From Phyto melanocephala (lineage: Eukaryota > Arthropoda > Insecta > Diptera > Rhinophoridae): a stretch of 64,000 nucleotides of DNA. Of this stretch, positions 47,151 through 58,826 are shown one piece after another. The notes under the pieces are model-generated. The model was not told the DNA's origin. It made no database searches and was given only the letters and a program-made list of their open reading frames with translations. The stretch's first letter is position 1; each line of letters opens with the position of its first letter. The stretch is from the NCBI GenBank assembly GCA_941918925.1, contig OW799236.1:80373713-80437712 (forward strand). The letters are read 5' to 3'. The position numbers were made by a program, and so were the translations under genes.

Positions 47151-48783
47151 AACAAAAGTATTAGCGATTTTTAAACAACATCAAGTTATTTAAAACAGTT
47201 TGACAGAAAATTCTTTTGTAGTACTCAATTCTAAATGTGCGAATTTCGAGTTATGACATTATTGTGGAATACGAGTTATATATAAATTAAAAAAAAGTGT
47301 ATAACTTAAAATTCATTCATACAAATGTATGCACATACATATTTTAATGGTTTTTCTGAAATCTTCTATAGGCGGTAAAAGAAATTATTCTACAAACAGA
47401 TGTTTTATTGGAATTTTATATGACAAATTTTATTAAAAATTACTGAAAAAGTTAAATTATTTTTTAAATTAAGAATAAACTGAAAATTGTCAGATAGAAG
47501 TTTTTTAAAAATTTTGTATAAATATTAAATTTATCGAAGCTACTTAGTAGATGTTTTTTATTTTAATTTTATTATATTCGAAAATTGGTAAATTTTTTCT
47601 TTATAATCGCAGAATTTAATTAAAAATTTTCTTTTAAGAGACTTATTTTTTTCAACATTTTTTTAATTTTTTTATAACTAACAAATGTTTACTAATTTTT
47701 TTCTTAAAGCTTCAAAATTTTTCTCAAACTGCAAACTTCTATTTTGATATCAGCAACATTGAGCTCTGCTTCATTTTCTATAAAAAAAAAAAAAAAATTT
47801 TTAACAATTTTCCATAATTTTAGATTTTTTTATATTGTTTTTTTTTTTTGGCGTTTCATTTTAAAATAAGCAACAAAGCTCAGGGGTAATCACTTTCTTA
47901 TACAGTTCATCTTTATTTTTTTTTTTATTTGTACATCAAACGTAGTAAATCATTTAAACTCATAGTGGGGAGACGTCATAATCATATTTAGAGTTGTGAT
48001 GAAATTTCAATGGATTTTTGTACCATTATTCACACACAAACAAAAATGTATGAAACAGTCTCGTTGGCAACTAATCCAAATGTTTATCAACCTTTGCAGA
48101 CGTTAAAGAAATAGTCAGCAGGTAAAATCAGACACACAAGTTTTGTCTAAAGTTTTAAGCTTAACAACAATACAAGACAGAGTGAGTGAGTGAGTCATTT
48201 CCCTGATTTTTTCTTATTGTGGTTTTGCAAAAGAAATCATGAAATGGTATCATTTCAAAACTATTTGTAAGTATGTATGTACATATGTATGTTTATTCCA
48301 CAAAACTTATTAATAAAAATATTGGTTTAGGAACAATAATCAAATAAAATAAAAATTGTTTTTTATAGATAAAGACAAAACCAAGAAGCACTTTTTCGAA
48401 GAATAAGATGATAAACTTGTTAAAAATTTTAAAATGTTGAAATTTTTCAGAAGTTTTTTTTTTAATTTATATATAAAAATTGTGTAAAATACTTAACCCC
48501 ATATTCATAATAAAAATTTTGATTTATTCCTACGCAAACCTAATTTTAGAACTTTAAAATTTGTCCTTTTAAATAAATTTATGATTCTCTTGAAGTTTTA
48601 AGATATGAATTTTTATATTTATATTACTACATACATACATACATACATATTTAATAAACAGAAACTTTCAACTTAGTTTTCCTGATGAGTGAGTGATTCA
48701 TTTAAATATATCTATAGATATACATATGTTTATATTTATATACAGTGTGGGTTAAAAGTCATCAAATTCAAAACTTTTTCGTT
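47151..48783. other. AT-rich DNA; CATA microsatellite at 48629-48649
   Basis: No gene is recognised. Poly-T and poly-A runs are frequent near 47780-47930. A short AGTG tandem lies at 48180-48195. Confidence 0.4.
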
Positions 48784-49304
48784 TATAAAGGGTCCGCCAA
48801 ATAACTTTTTTTTTTTGGAAAATGCTATAAATAAAAGCCTCGGCTGTGTGGCACGTAGCGCCGTCCTGTTGCCAATATCCTCATCTTAAATTTTTGTGAA
48901 CAAAAATTCGTTCAACGTGGCCCAATATCGATCGCCATTGACTACGGCCACTCCTTGCTTATTTTCGAAGAAAATTTGCCCAATTATGCCTCTGAACCAA
49001 AACCCACACCAAACAGTGACTCGTTTTGGGTGTATCGGCTTTTCAATGTATGCGTGCGGGTTTTCTGTGTATGTTTACATACCCGCCAAGATCAAAATGA
49101 GCTTCAGACGAAAAGATGATTTTTTGGCAAAATCGGCCAAAGTAATGTCGCAATATTTTCCAGCGTTGTGTAAGCGTATATACAACCATATTCGTTCAGC
49201 GGAAGGATAAAACTAATTATCTGTCAAATCAGACATGAGCTAAGTGTTACCATTCACGAAATAAGCACTAGTTGAAAAAAACGTTAGATGGCGGTCCCTT
49301 TATA
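48784..49304 (-). pseudogene. mariner-type element, internally deleted, with transposase fragment
   Basis: TIRs TATAAAGGGTCCGCCA and TATAAAGGGACCGCCA (inverse). The minus strand reads KIIFSSEAHFDLGGYVN (about 49130-49080), GQIFFENKQGVAVVNGDRYW (about 49000-48940) and WQQDGATCHTAEAFI (48880-48835). The second catalytic Asp is kept (QQDG). The first, normally in S-D-E-A-H-F, is Ser here. The N and C termini are deleted: 520 bases against about 1.3 kb for a full element. Confidence 0.82.
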
Positions 49305-49379
49305 TTTTTGTTATTTTTTGTCAGATTCTAAAATATGTAATAATAATGGAAATTTTGTTACACTAACCATGGAAAATAA

Positions 49380-49900
49380 AAATAATGTCACTTAATTAAT
49401 CTCTGTATGTATTCAGCTTCGCAATGTGCGTTCATTTTAGAGCATTTTCCATAACATGGTATTTATAGCAGTATTAGCAATGGTTCCATTCTGCCGAAAC
49501 CACATCTCAGGTCTGTTATTAAGAGCGGGATGTAAAAAATGTTCTATCATAAACTTATCTCGCTTTCCATTTACGGTTACAGCACTTTCATCTTCAGTTT
49601 CGAAGATATAAGTCCCAAAGATATTTTAATTGTAATGACACATTACAATGTACACCTAATGGGGTTCAATTGGCATTAATAAATTGCTCTTGGATTTTCA
49701 GAATCCCAGAACTTAAAGTTGTGCTTATTAAAAAAGATATTTATTCTTAATGACGTACGAGTCATTCCTAGCTGAGCAGAACACGTTCTGCTAGATGTTT
49801 CTAGTGTTTCGTTAAAACCTTGCTTTACACGTTCAATATTTTCTGCAGTGCGAATAAAACAGGTTGGAGGCAAATCTCTTACGGTGCCATGTTGATCACT
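49380..49900 (-). pseudogene. mariner-type transposase fragment, second lineage
   Basis: The minus strand has RTAENIERVKQGFNETLE and SAQLGMTRTSLRINI (about 49860-49735), a helix-turn-helix region, then FWDSENPRAI, SAVTVNGKRDKFMIEHFL (about 49580-49530) and MWFRQNGTIANTA (about 49510-49470). In the last motif the catalytic Asp of QQDG is replaced by Asn. Internal deletion removes the first catalytic block. TIRs are not visible. Confidence 0.72.
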
Positions 49901-50661
49901 GATTTAAATAAAAAATTATATTATTGTGGATCCTTTTTCAGTTTTAAATCTCTCCATTATGTATTCCCCAGATGTTATTTACGTATATAATCTAAAAATA
50001 AAAAAATAAATAAACGAAATAGTTTTTAAATTTGTAAACCCCATGGCTTTACCCTGTATATGGGTTCGTAGTAAATTTAGAAACATTTTTGGGGTATACC
50101 CCGATTTCATTGAAAAATCACTATCACAAATAGGAAAATAATTTATTAGTTATTGATATTAGTCACTCTGAAAATAGTTTTAATAGTTTATCACCTTTTG
50201 TTGCAAATAACACGTGGTTGGTTTATTATTTGCTCGGCTTTCCTTTCCAACAGCAGGTTGGCCTTATCTTGTTTTAATTTTTTTCTTTTTCTTTTGTAAA
50301 TATATACAAACATACGTACATTCATTTATATATGTATATACTTTTGTAAAAAGAAGGGGTAAGTAGGCCTTATAAAAGGCCTTATTTGTCAGATACAAGG
50401 ACTCCGATAACCAACAAGGGCAAGGTCGCTTCTTATAACAGGGCTTCTAGAATATCTTCCGTTAAAGGCCTCTTTGGAAGACTGTGTAAAGACCTGTTAA
50501 AAGTCTTACTTATTTTAAAAACTTAAACTTAACAAAGTGTTAGCTTTTTCAAATTTGTTTAAACGCTTTATACACATAATTAATTTTGTTCTTGAAATTT
50601 CAGCTCAGCACTATTAAAATCTCTCTTTAGAAGCTTTAAACACAACTTGTTGAACTCTTGT
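49901..50661. other. AT-rich spacer
   Basis: No coding or repeat structure recognised. TATG-like sequence occurs at about 50300-50340. Confidence 0.4.
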
Positions 50662-51685
50662 TATACCCCTCGCACTAGAGTGTAAAAGGGTATATGTCAT
50701 ACCGTTTGTATTTTCTACAATATTAATTTGCGACCCCATAAAGTACATATTTTCTAAAAGCTTATGAATAGAGGAGTCGATTAAGCCATATCCATCTGTC
50801 CGTGTGTCGTTAAAATAAACTTGTAGACCTGTGTATGATATCAATCTTTTGGAAATATCGGGGAATGAATCGCTATTTTAATTCAGCTTAATTGCCCCAT
50901 AACTATGAGCAAATAAACACGACTGCCTCTGTTTTTTCTCATATTTTTACTACCAAAATTAAAATTTTTTAGCCATAGAATAATTTATAGGCACCTTTGC
51001 TACTATTTGTAGATATAATATGCCTCTAGAGATATTCGTGAAAAATTTTGGATGAATCGGGCTATAATCGGTAAAGTTATAGGCACAAATTTTTCCAAAA
51101 ATTTACAAACGAAACCCAATTTTTTTCAGCGTCTAGACAGGGTGCCCCGGTGGACTAGTCAGTAGTGTGCTGGTCTGCTAGTTTGGGGTTGCGGGTTCTA
51201 TTCCCGCCAGAGACTCTGGACTTGTCTACTTCTCTTCTCTCTTTTATTTTCAATTCTATTCTTACTTTTCTATTCAGGTATCACAAAGGGATCAATATAA
51301 TGGACCCAACCTAACCTAGACAACCAAGAGAGTCAGTATTGATATCATCTGAAAGGACTTGACTAGCGCAATATAAGTCACTATAAAAAATTAAAATTCA
51401 TGATGGCCGCCACTACAAAATTGCGGACAATAAATTTATATATGGGCAAAATCTAGTATTTTAAAATGTAACTCCTTCAACCCCTACAATAATGGTATCA
51501 AATGAAAGGGCTTGACTAATAAAATACAGATAACTGTGTAAAAATTCAAAATCAAGAATGGTGTCGGAATAAGTAAAGAAAAATGCGTAAAGCATGAAAA
51601 CTAGGTTAAGCTACGATGTGGGGTAATACTTATGTACATGATGGTGAAGGGTATTACCAGATTCGGCACGGCATTCTTACTTGTT
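50662..51685 (+). mobile_element. Family A element, copy A8, carrying a SINE
   Basis: It starts TATACCCCTCGCACTAGAG, keeps CGACCCCATAAAGTACATAT and the GGTATCAAATGAAAGGGC body, and ends in a damaged hairpin (ATTCGGCACGGCATTCTTACTTGTT). The (GTCY)n tract is reduced. A SINE interrupts it at 51140-51315. Confidence 0.75.
51140..51315 (+). mobile_element. tRNA-derived SINE with 7-bp target duplication
   Basis: Its head is tRNA-like: GGGTGCCCCGGTGGACTAG with an A-box-like TGGACTAGTCAGTAG and a B-box-like GGGTTCTATTCCC about 38 bases on, the right spacing for an internal Pol III promoter. Then comes a pyrimidine-rich body and a tail ending GACCCAACCTAACCT. CTAGACA flanks both sides (51133-51139 and 51316-51322). 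Other family A copies show the empty site (TCTAGACAAC in A4, CAGACAACCAAG in A3). It is not a tRNA gene: no acceptor stem closes. Confidence 0.85.
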
Positions 51686-51769
51686 TATTTTTCAATGTTT
51701 TTTACTTATATTTTATAGGGTTTTTGCAACAGTTTTAACATTTTTTTCAGTTACTAATAGGGCCCATAC

Positions 51770-52240
51770 ACAACACCATAAAATTGTGCAATCAAGTGTT
51801 TGTGCAATTAAGCTTTAAGCACACACTACACCAGCATGGTGGTACAAAACTAATTTTTTACCCAAAAATTGTGTGGAAAAGTTTGTAATGAATAACGAAA
51901 AAATTTGTGCTGCACTTATTATTACTATTATCCTAAAACAAAAACGAATTAGGAGCAAAAAAAACGTGTTTGGATGAAGAAATGGCTATGAATTGGCATT
52001 TATATTTAAAATGTTGTATTTTTTTGATGTTTATGCCTTGGCAATTTAACTTTTATGAGCTAATTTTGCCACACACGACTAAATCATGCTGGTACAATCA
52101 AAAAAATATCAAACTATTTTTGATAAAGCATCATCAGCTGGTACATTTTTCTTCCATTCTTAAAGAAAGGGCTTATAATAACTATCGGATCTTTAAAAGG
52201 GAGTTCAGAGGCCTTCTAGAAGGATTTTAAGAGCAGGCAT
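51770..52240 (+). pseudogene. Possible PIF/Harbinger nuclease N-terminal fragment
   Basis: From 51888 the + strand reads NNEKICAALIITIILKQKRI, then in another frame KKRVWMKKWL, then after a gap LKERAYNNYRIFKREFRGLL (about 52160-52215). This order of a hydrophobic start, a basic RRxxWxRPW-like patch and an Asn/Tyr-Phe-Arg block recalls Harbinger nucleases. The catalytic domain is absent, no TIR pair was found, and the match is only suggestive. Confidence 0.35.
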
Positions 52241-53496
52241 GGTAGAAAGAAATTGCAAATCTAAAAGATGTAAATTCGCTTTTCAGAAGGCCTGAAATAT
52301 AAAACCCTGTTGATTGTGATTGTGATTTTGTTTACTTTGGCCATGAATGAATTTTTTAAGTATATTTATAACATATGTACATATGTACATACAAGTGTGA
52401 ATGTTTTGTTGTGTCTATAGTTTTAAATGCAATCCTAGTTTTTTTATATTTTAATACCAGACTCTTGATTGTATTTGTTTTTCTCTAATCAAAACAAAAA
52501 AAAAAATACTACATATTACTTATGTAGATCTTCAAAAAAAAGGTATGTATGTGTTATTTACACACATACATACATACATATATATTTACATACAAATTGA
52601 TCTTTAAAAATTAATACTTAACCAGGAAGGGGTGTGTTGTTTCTAATCATTGTTATTGGTGTTGTAGCTTTAGTATAAATTGATTATTTTTTATATAGGT
52701 TTTGCAAATCTTCGTCTAACAGAGCCGGAGAGGTACATAAATACTTAAGTACTTTTTTGCACTACAATATAAATAGCAAATATGTACCTTTACTAGATGG
52801 TATTAGCATAGCATATTCCTACTGGTATATGCAACGGCGAATTGATACAACAAAGCTACTTTTTATACATAAGATGTTTTCCGTCAAAACTAATTTGTAT
52901 ATATATATATATATATTGATTCCTATGGTTCCAAGTTGGAACAAAGGGCCGTAAAATTTGTATATCTGGGACGAAAAAGTTGTTATGATAAAAATTATCA
53001 ATTTAAAAAAGTTTGATTAAAAAATGCAAACATATTTATAACACCCTTGATAAAGGTATGAAAATTAGTACATTTGGTATCAAAAAAGTACACTTAATTA
53101 TGTAAAAATCTCATCCCTATATATATTAATAAAATCAAAGTAAAGTCAACAAATTTTGAAATTATGCCTTCCGATCAGGTGTGCGACGATATTACCTGTA
53201 TGAATATGCCTTGGGCAATAGTATTGTAGCAAATATGTTTTTGTATTTTGTTGACATTCAAATTCGCAAATACACAGTACTTAAAAATAGGTTTAGGGCC
53301 GTTAGTTAAAGGTAGGATTTTTATGCTCGATAAATAGTTTTGCAATATTTCAACTTTATTATCTATTATGTATAACATCTTATTATAATTTATAGTTATA
53401 ATGTTAAGACGACGACATCATAGAACATAAGAAGAAGTAAATATTAAAGCAGAAAATTGTCGAACTACTTTTAGTTATATTTTCCATCTATTACCA
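52241..53496. other. AT-rich DNA; possible micro-exon at 52699-52732
   Basis: Between TTTTTATATAG and GAG|GTACAT lies a 34-base, GC-richer stretch reading FANLRLTEPE in one frame. It is too short to judge. A TATG/CATA microsatellite lies near 52560. At 53198 ATGAATATGCCTTGG matches the terminus of the hAT MITE at 13598. Confidence 0.3.
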
Positions 53497-53869
53497 CCCT
53501 GCAAATAACGCGACCAGTCCATACACGCATGTAAAATATACTCTGTAATGGACTAGGACTAATCCAAAAATTACCCAAATGTATGGAGAAAACGTGGTCG
53601 ATTTAACAAATCGATGTCCTAGGGCTGGACCTTATAACCCATCGGAGTAGTCTAAAAACTATTCTTTGTCATTACTCGATGGATCACCTACAAAACGATT
53701 ATACACGTCTTGACAACAATTTATGTAATCGTTAAAACACGAAAACTCGTCGATAAACTACAATCTCTTGTTTAGAAATGATATGGTCCATGACGGCATT
53801 ATATAGCACCATGTTGTAAGTAGTCCATTTGGCTAAAATGGACCACGTTGTCCAATATTATCTGCAGGG
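53497..53869. mobile_element. Candidate TIR element, 373 bp
   Basis: CCCTGCAAATAAC at left and, inverted, CCCTGCAGATAAT at right, with GACCA and TGGTC-type motifs inside each end. Short AGTCCAT motifs recur near both ends. The flanks do not show a clear duplication, so it is either old or misdelimited. No coding. Confidence 0.45.
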
Positions 53870-54321
53870 CACATTCTGTTATGCAAACTGCATAACATTC
53901 AAATTCATTCAAATTTTTTAACATATTACGAAATAAATCGAATTTCCACAGAAATTAGTTTTATAAACCATGTTTTAAGTAAAATCAAAATGTTCTGCAT
54001 AGAAATAAATTAAAAATTTTTATCGTAAAAAAACTTTGCTGTAGTGATTTTTAAATGTCGTTTCGAGCAATATAAATAACTAAAAATTAAATATTAATGC
54101 TTATAATCACAAAAACAATTAATAAAATACCTTTCAAACTCCTTTCAAATTTTATAAATATGAGGGTGTTTTTTTAATTTTTTTTTTTTAAGAATTTAAA
54201 AATATTTGATAGTTTACACTTTTATTTATTTTTTTTTTCGTTTTCTGTAGCTAACTTTAGTCCTTAACTTTATTAAGCGTTCACGTTGCTATATTTTTAA
54301 TCGCTTCATACAAATTATATA
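53870..54321. other. AT-rich spacer
   Basis: No feature recognised. Confidence 0.4.
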
Positions 54322-54572
54322 AGGGGAAATCACCCTTCGTTGCAAACATGATGCAAATGTTGCAGATCTTGCAAGTCTTTTATATATTCTAATGCAAACG
54401 TTGCTTTTAAAAATTTCTAACTGTTTTTAGTATTGGAAATAAGTGCTTGTGTGGGAAATGTAATTTTAGTGTATATTGTTTTTGTGTTGTTGCAAACTTA
54501 AGAATATATATACTAGACTTGCAAGATCTGCAACATTTGCATGATCTGTTTGCAACGAAGGGGATTTCCCCT
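54322..54572. mobile_element. MITE with about 65-bp TIRs
   Basis: Arms start AGGGGAAATC and run through CTTCGTTGCAAAC, ATGCAAATGTTGCAGATC and TTGCAAGTCT, matching at over 90 percent for about 65 bases each. The 251-bp element could form a long hairpin. ATA flanks both sides and may be the duplication. No coding. Confidence 0.8.
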
Positions 54573-56019
54573 ATAGGTGTTACAATTAGTGACAGCTAAA
54601 AAATGCTTACAGCTCTTGCAACATTTACTCTAATTTAAGAACATATCATTTTAGCAAAAAGTACCAATATTTAGTATCTACAACAAATTGTATTCGCATC
54701 CCTGATACGTATTGTTGTTGTCAGCGCTGTCATTATCATTATCATCATCGCAAACATCGTCATCACTTTTATCGTGTCCGGGGTTGTTGTTTCGACAATA
54801 CTTTTCAAAAATATTATCGTGCCGAGTGTGAATGTTTAAGTAAAAAGTAGCTAATAAATTTTCATTCACTTCATTTCAGCTTTAGTTGCTCAACAATAAT
54901 CACACAAAGTCGTATAACGGTGTTGTTTTAAATTTATTTACAAAAAATAAATAATGAAAAGAAATAATTAAAATTAAATAGAAAAGTTTTTATAAAAAGG
55001 TGTATGTGTGTACGTTTTAATTAAAATAAAAAGTAAGAAAACGAAAAAGAATAGTGTCAAATAAAATTCATTCATAAACTTAATAATAATACGTACCTAT
55101 TTTCTATTTGTGGGACGTGTCTTAAATGATTTTTAAAATTTTCTTCAAATCATACGAAACGTAAATTAAAATAATTATATAAATATTGTACCTACATATA
55201 ACAAAAAAAAATTATTAATAAAACTAAAAGCTTATTTGGTATCAACTTCCGTCGATATTTTTTTAAATAATTTATTATAAATTGCACGTTTTAACTGCTA
55301 AGCTAATCATTTAAATAGAAATCTTTAAATGCTTAACACTTCTTTAATATCCATACTTGATTCTAGTGACAATTAAAAAATAAAAAAATAAAAAAAAAAC
55401 AAGAAAAAAAATTAAAAAATTCGATTATAAAAACGTATTAAGAAAAAGTTGACAAAAATAAAATTATGTACATACCTACATTAGGTGTGTGCATATGTGC
55501 ATGTTCATATGAGTGCTTGTTTTTGTTAACATATACTATGATGTCAAAAGGAAGACAACCCTACCTAATCCGGTTTATTAACAACAAGCAACATTGACAA
55601 TTATGTGGCTTCAATAATAAGCAATACAGTAATTTAATAAAAAAAATAATAATCAGCGTACGAAGTTTTATTAAAAACTACATAGTACATACAGATACAG
55701 CTTTGCCTGTAATTGTAAAAATAAATTAAGAGAAGACTGTAAAAATGACCCTTAAAAAAATTAATGTCTGATTATACAACGGTTATGCTATACACAGTTT
55801 TTAACAATAAGTTATGGTTCGTAAATATCGACTCTCGAATAATTGACTGTTTATGAGAAAAATAAAATGAACCAAAAACATAAAAAATAAAGAAATAATT
55901 TTCATAACATATTATTGATGATTTTTTAAACGTTTGGGTTTTGAAAATGTACAAAAGTGAATGAAATATTTAACTGAAGCGATAAATTAACATTTTAAAT
56001 ATTATTGTATGTAAAGGTA
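54573..56019. other. AT-rich DNA with one odd acidic open frame
   Basis: On the minus strand at 54678-54869 a 63-codon frame encodes an Asn/Asp-rich stretch with an HTRHDNIFEKYCRNN segment. It could be a small exon or chance. Otherwise nothing is recognised. Confidence 0.3.
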
Positions 56020-56400
56020 ACCCGAGACTACGACGTAGGTCAACCAGCCGTTAGCTCTAATTTTGGCATATTTTGTTTAGCATTTTAGCCGGTATATATC
56101 TAATGACGGCTGTAATGTTGGCCTTCAGGGCTGGAATTGTGTCTGTCCCTGAATACGAAAGCCTAGTGAAGTAGAATTAATTATCAATAGATTAAAGGCT
56201 CGTCTTTCAATAGGTTCATGATATAGCGTGTTAACCAAATCCAACTCTTTCATTTTAAACAAAAAAGAAAGTAAATGGTGAATCATCGCACGGTATCATG
56301 CTCCTTTGTCTGTTACGTTGGAATTTTTATCGTTCTTAAAGAAGAACGGTCCAATTTTGCTGCCGGCCCACAGCAAGAATTTTGATAATAAAATTCATAG
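56020..56400 (-). pseudogene. mariner-type transposase C-terminal fragment
   Basis: The minus strand reads WAGSKIGPFFFKND and YRAMIHHLL (about 56385-56270), then after a deletion ALKANITAVIRYIPAKMLNK (about 56150-56080) and QRLVDLRRS (about 56055-56030). These are the middle and extreme C terminus of mariner-type transposases. The catalytic QQDG and third Asp blocks are missing between them. Confidence 0.65.
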
Positions 56401-56521
56401 TTGATTTATAGTGAAATGGCAAATCTTAGTGAGGATTTTTGGAATTGCCATATTTACGATTTTTTACACTGAAACCCAAATAGCAGAAAAATATCGCCCT
56501 TGTTATATGTGTCTTTGTATA

Positions 56522-56769
56522 TCGTCGCTGCTCTAACAAATTCAGTTATGTGTTTCTCACTGAGTTTTTAGGAGAAAAAAAAAACTCATTTTATTTTGTT
56601 GCTTTACAGTATTAAACTAACGCGTACTGACTATTGTTTATTTTTGAACCAATCAAGATATCCTTAAATGGTTTGGTAAATAGATGCTCGACCACTAATG
56701 TTTCAAAATAGAGCAATACAAAATTTCTAAAAAATTGTCACATAACCGATTATGTCAGAGCAGCGACAA
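56522..56769. mobile_element. Tc1/mariner-type MITE, 248 bp
   Basis: Ends TCGTCGCTGCTCTAACA and, inverted, TTGTCGCTGCTCTGACA extend imperfectly about 30 bases to GTTATGTG. TA flanks both sides (56520-56521 and 56770-56771). No coding. Confidence 0.7.
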
Positions 56770-56771
56770 TA

Positions 56772-58017
56772 GGTAGTATTTTAATTTAATAACAACTGGT
56801 TTAATGGATTTTATTTTCAATAACTGACATTCACCTAAAAATGATGGCATCAAATTTACAAGAAGGATACACTACTGTAAAGTAATACAATCCTATAAAA
56901 GAGTTGTGAGTTGATAAGTTTAAGTTACTCAATTTTCTGATATATGTAGCATGTATAGAGCATGTGAAATATGTCAACCCTAAAAGTTTACCATAAAGAT
57001 ATTTTGATACAGAGGCATGCTAGTAGACAGTAATCTAGTGTGCCACAACAATATGGCATTAATCTGTTGTTCTGTTTTTTTGCATAAATATTAAATATGT
57101 GAAGGGTATATGCATTTTCGTGTTTTATTAATTTTTTCAAGTGTCATAATTTTTAAATTTGTATATAATTAAATTTATTATATGAATTTCAATGTCAATT
57201 TATTACTCTGGCTTTATTTCAAATTAATAAATTTTTTTTCTATTGTAATAAAGAAAGCACAACAAAAATAGTATAATAATATGAGAGTACATGAAAAAAA
57301 TGTCATCTGATAAATATAAAAATGAGTGCTATGATTCCCGTTTCCTATTATCATTAAATTGTTAAAAAACTGAATAGTAAATTCAATTCGAATATTAATT
57401 TACCGATTAAGAGTTCTAAAGATAAAACATTAGCTTGTTTCAAAAATGCATGTGACTTGATTTATAAAAGATTTTTTTAAATACATATGTATGTACATAC
57501 TTGAAATTTAGTTTGATTAATTTATAAAAAATAAAAATTTCTTAAATATGTTTTAAATATTTTAAAATGGGTTTCATGTATGTATGTATGTATACGAAAA
57601 CAAGATTAAAAAAACCATAATTAACTAATTTTTTTAATCTAATATCTACTAAAAACATTTTTTACATAAGCATATGTATATTTAAAAAACTTTCGATTAG
57701 TTGTGTAGCAAAGCAATTCGATAGATTCACTATTGTGAAAAACATTATACTTAATCCAATATTTAAGAATACATTTGATAGAAAAACGACTTATATAAAT
57801 TGTTTAATAAATTTGCATATATTTTTTAACCTATTTATAAAAAAAAATGCCTTTTATTAAAAGCTATTGTTTAATGTTTTTTATAAAACAAACTCTTTAA
57901 AATTCCTAATAAAAACAATACACTTTAATTAATTTATCATAAACTCTTATTTGGCATACGTCCGCTTGAAGCACTTGCTACATAAGTAAAATTTTTTATA
58001 GAGCTTTGTTATTCGAA
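56772..58017. other. AT-rich DNA with TATG microsatellites
   Basis: No gene or paired repeat is recognised. TATG runs are at 57486 and 57577-57593. Confidence 0.4.
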
Positions 58018-58826
58018 AACAAGTAAGAGTGCTATATTCGACCATGCCGAATCTTATATACCCTTCACAACGTGCAATATGCAATAACAGTAGTTTGTAT
58101 CACCATTCATCTCATATGAATTACGTACATACATTTAAAAAACATACATATATAAAAACATCCCATTGTAAAATTAAAAATTTACGTATGTATATTAAAA
58201 AAAATATTTAAAAAAAAAAATTAAAAAAAAATTTAAAAAAAAATATTTAAATTATAAAAAATAAATATCAAACAAAAAAAAATCAAAAAAAAAATTAAAA
58301 AATAATAATAAAAATATAAATAATATATTAAATAAAAAATAAAAAAAAAAAATAAAAAAAAAAATTTAAAAAAAAATATGAAAAAATAAAAAAGTTTTTT
58401 TTTGGCTCAGCTGGGATTCGACCCACGTTTACTTTAACCAATATACAAGTTTGTATGTATGTATGTATGTTGTTGTTGTAATGTTGTTTTTGTGAAAAAA
58501 AAACTCGAGGTGGTCGTGGGTTTTTGCTCATATCTCAGTTGTTTCTGTACCGATGTTTCTGATTTTCAATACCGATATACTCCCGAATATTTCTGATATT
58601 TTAATACTTCACCCGGGTCCAAGCGATTTCGGGGGGCTTCAAAAAGTTGATTTCAACATACACACGGACAGACAGTCAGACTGACAGACTGACAGAGCTT
58701 AATCGACTCCCCTATTCATAAGCTTTCAGAAAATATATACTTTATGGGGTCGGAAATGAAAATTGTAGAAATTTCACACGGAATGACAAACCTATATATA
58801 CCCTTTTTCACTGTGTGAAGGGTATA
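58018..58826 (-). mobile_element. Family A element, copy A9
   Basis: Minus strand from 5' hairpin TATACCCTTCACACAGTG (58826 side) through CGACCCCATAAAGTATATAT, a degenerate CTGTC tract, TCGAATCCCAGCTGAGCC and a long T-rich cassette, to the 3' end ATTCGGCATGGTCGAAT and CACTCTTACTTGTT. It is the same subfamily as A1 and A10, and the internal cassette has the A1 orientation. Confidence 0.75.

Noticed and set aside
51140..51225. tRNA gene
   Set aside because: Boxes resemble a tRNA, but the acceptor stem does not close and a body and tail follow, so a SINE fits better.
51300..51316. Telomere-like CCAACCTAACCTA
   Set aside because: It is only the tail of the SINE, less than three units long.
53160..53215. 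Second copy of the hAT MITE seen at 13598
   Set aside because: Only one end resembles it (ATGAATATGCCTTGG); no second end or TSD.
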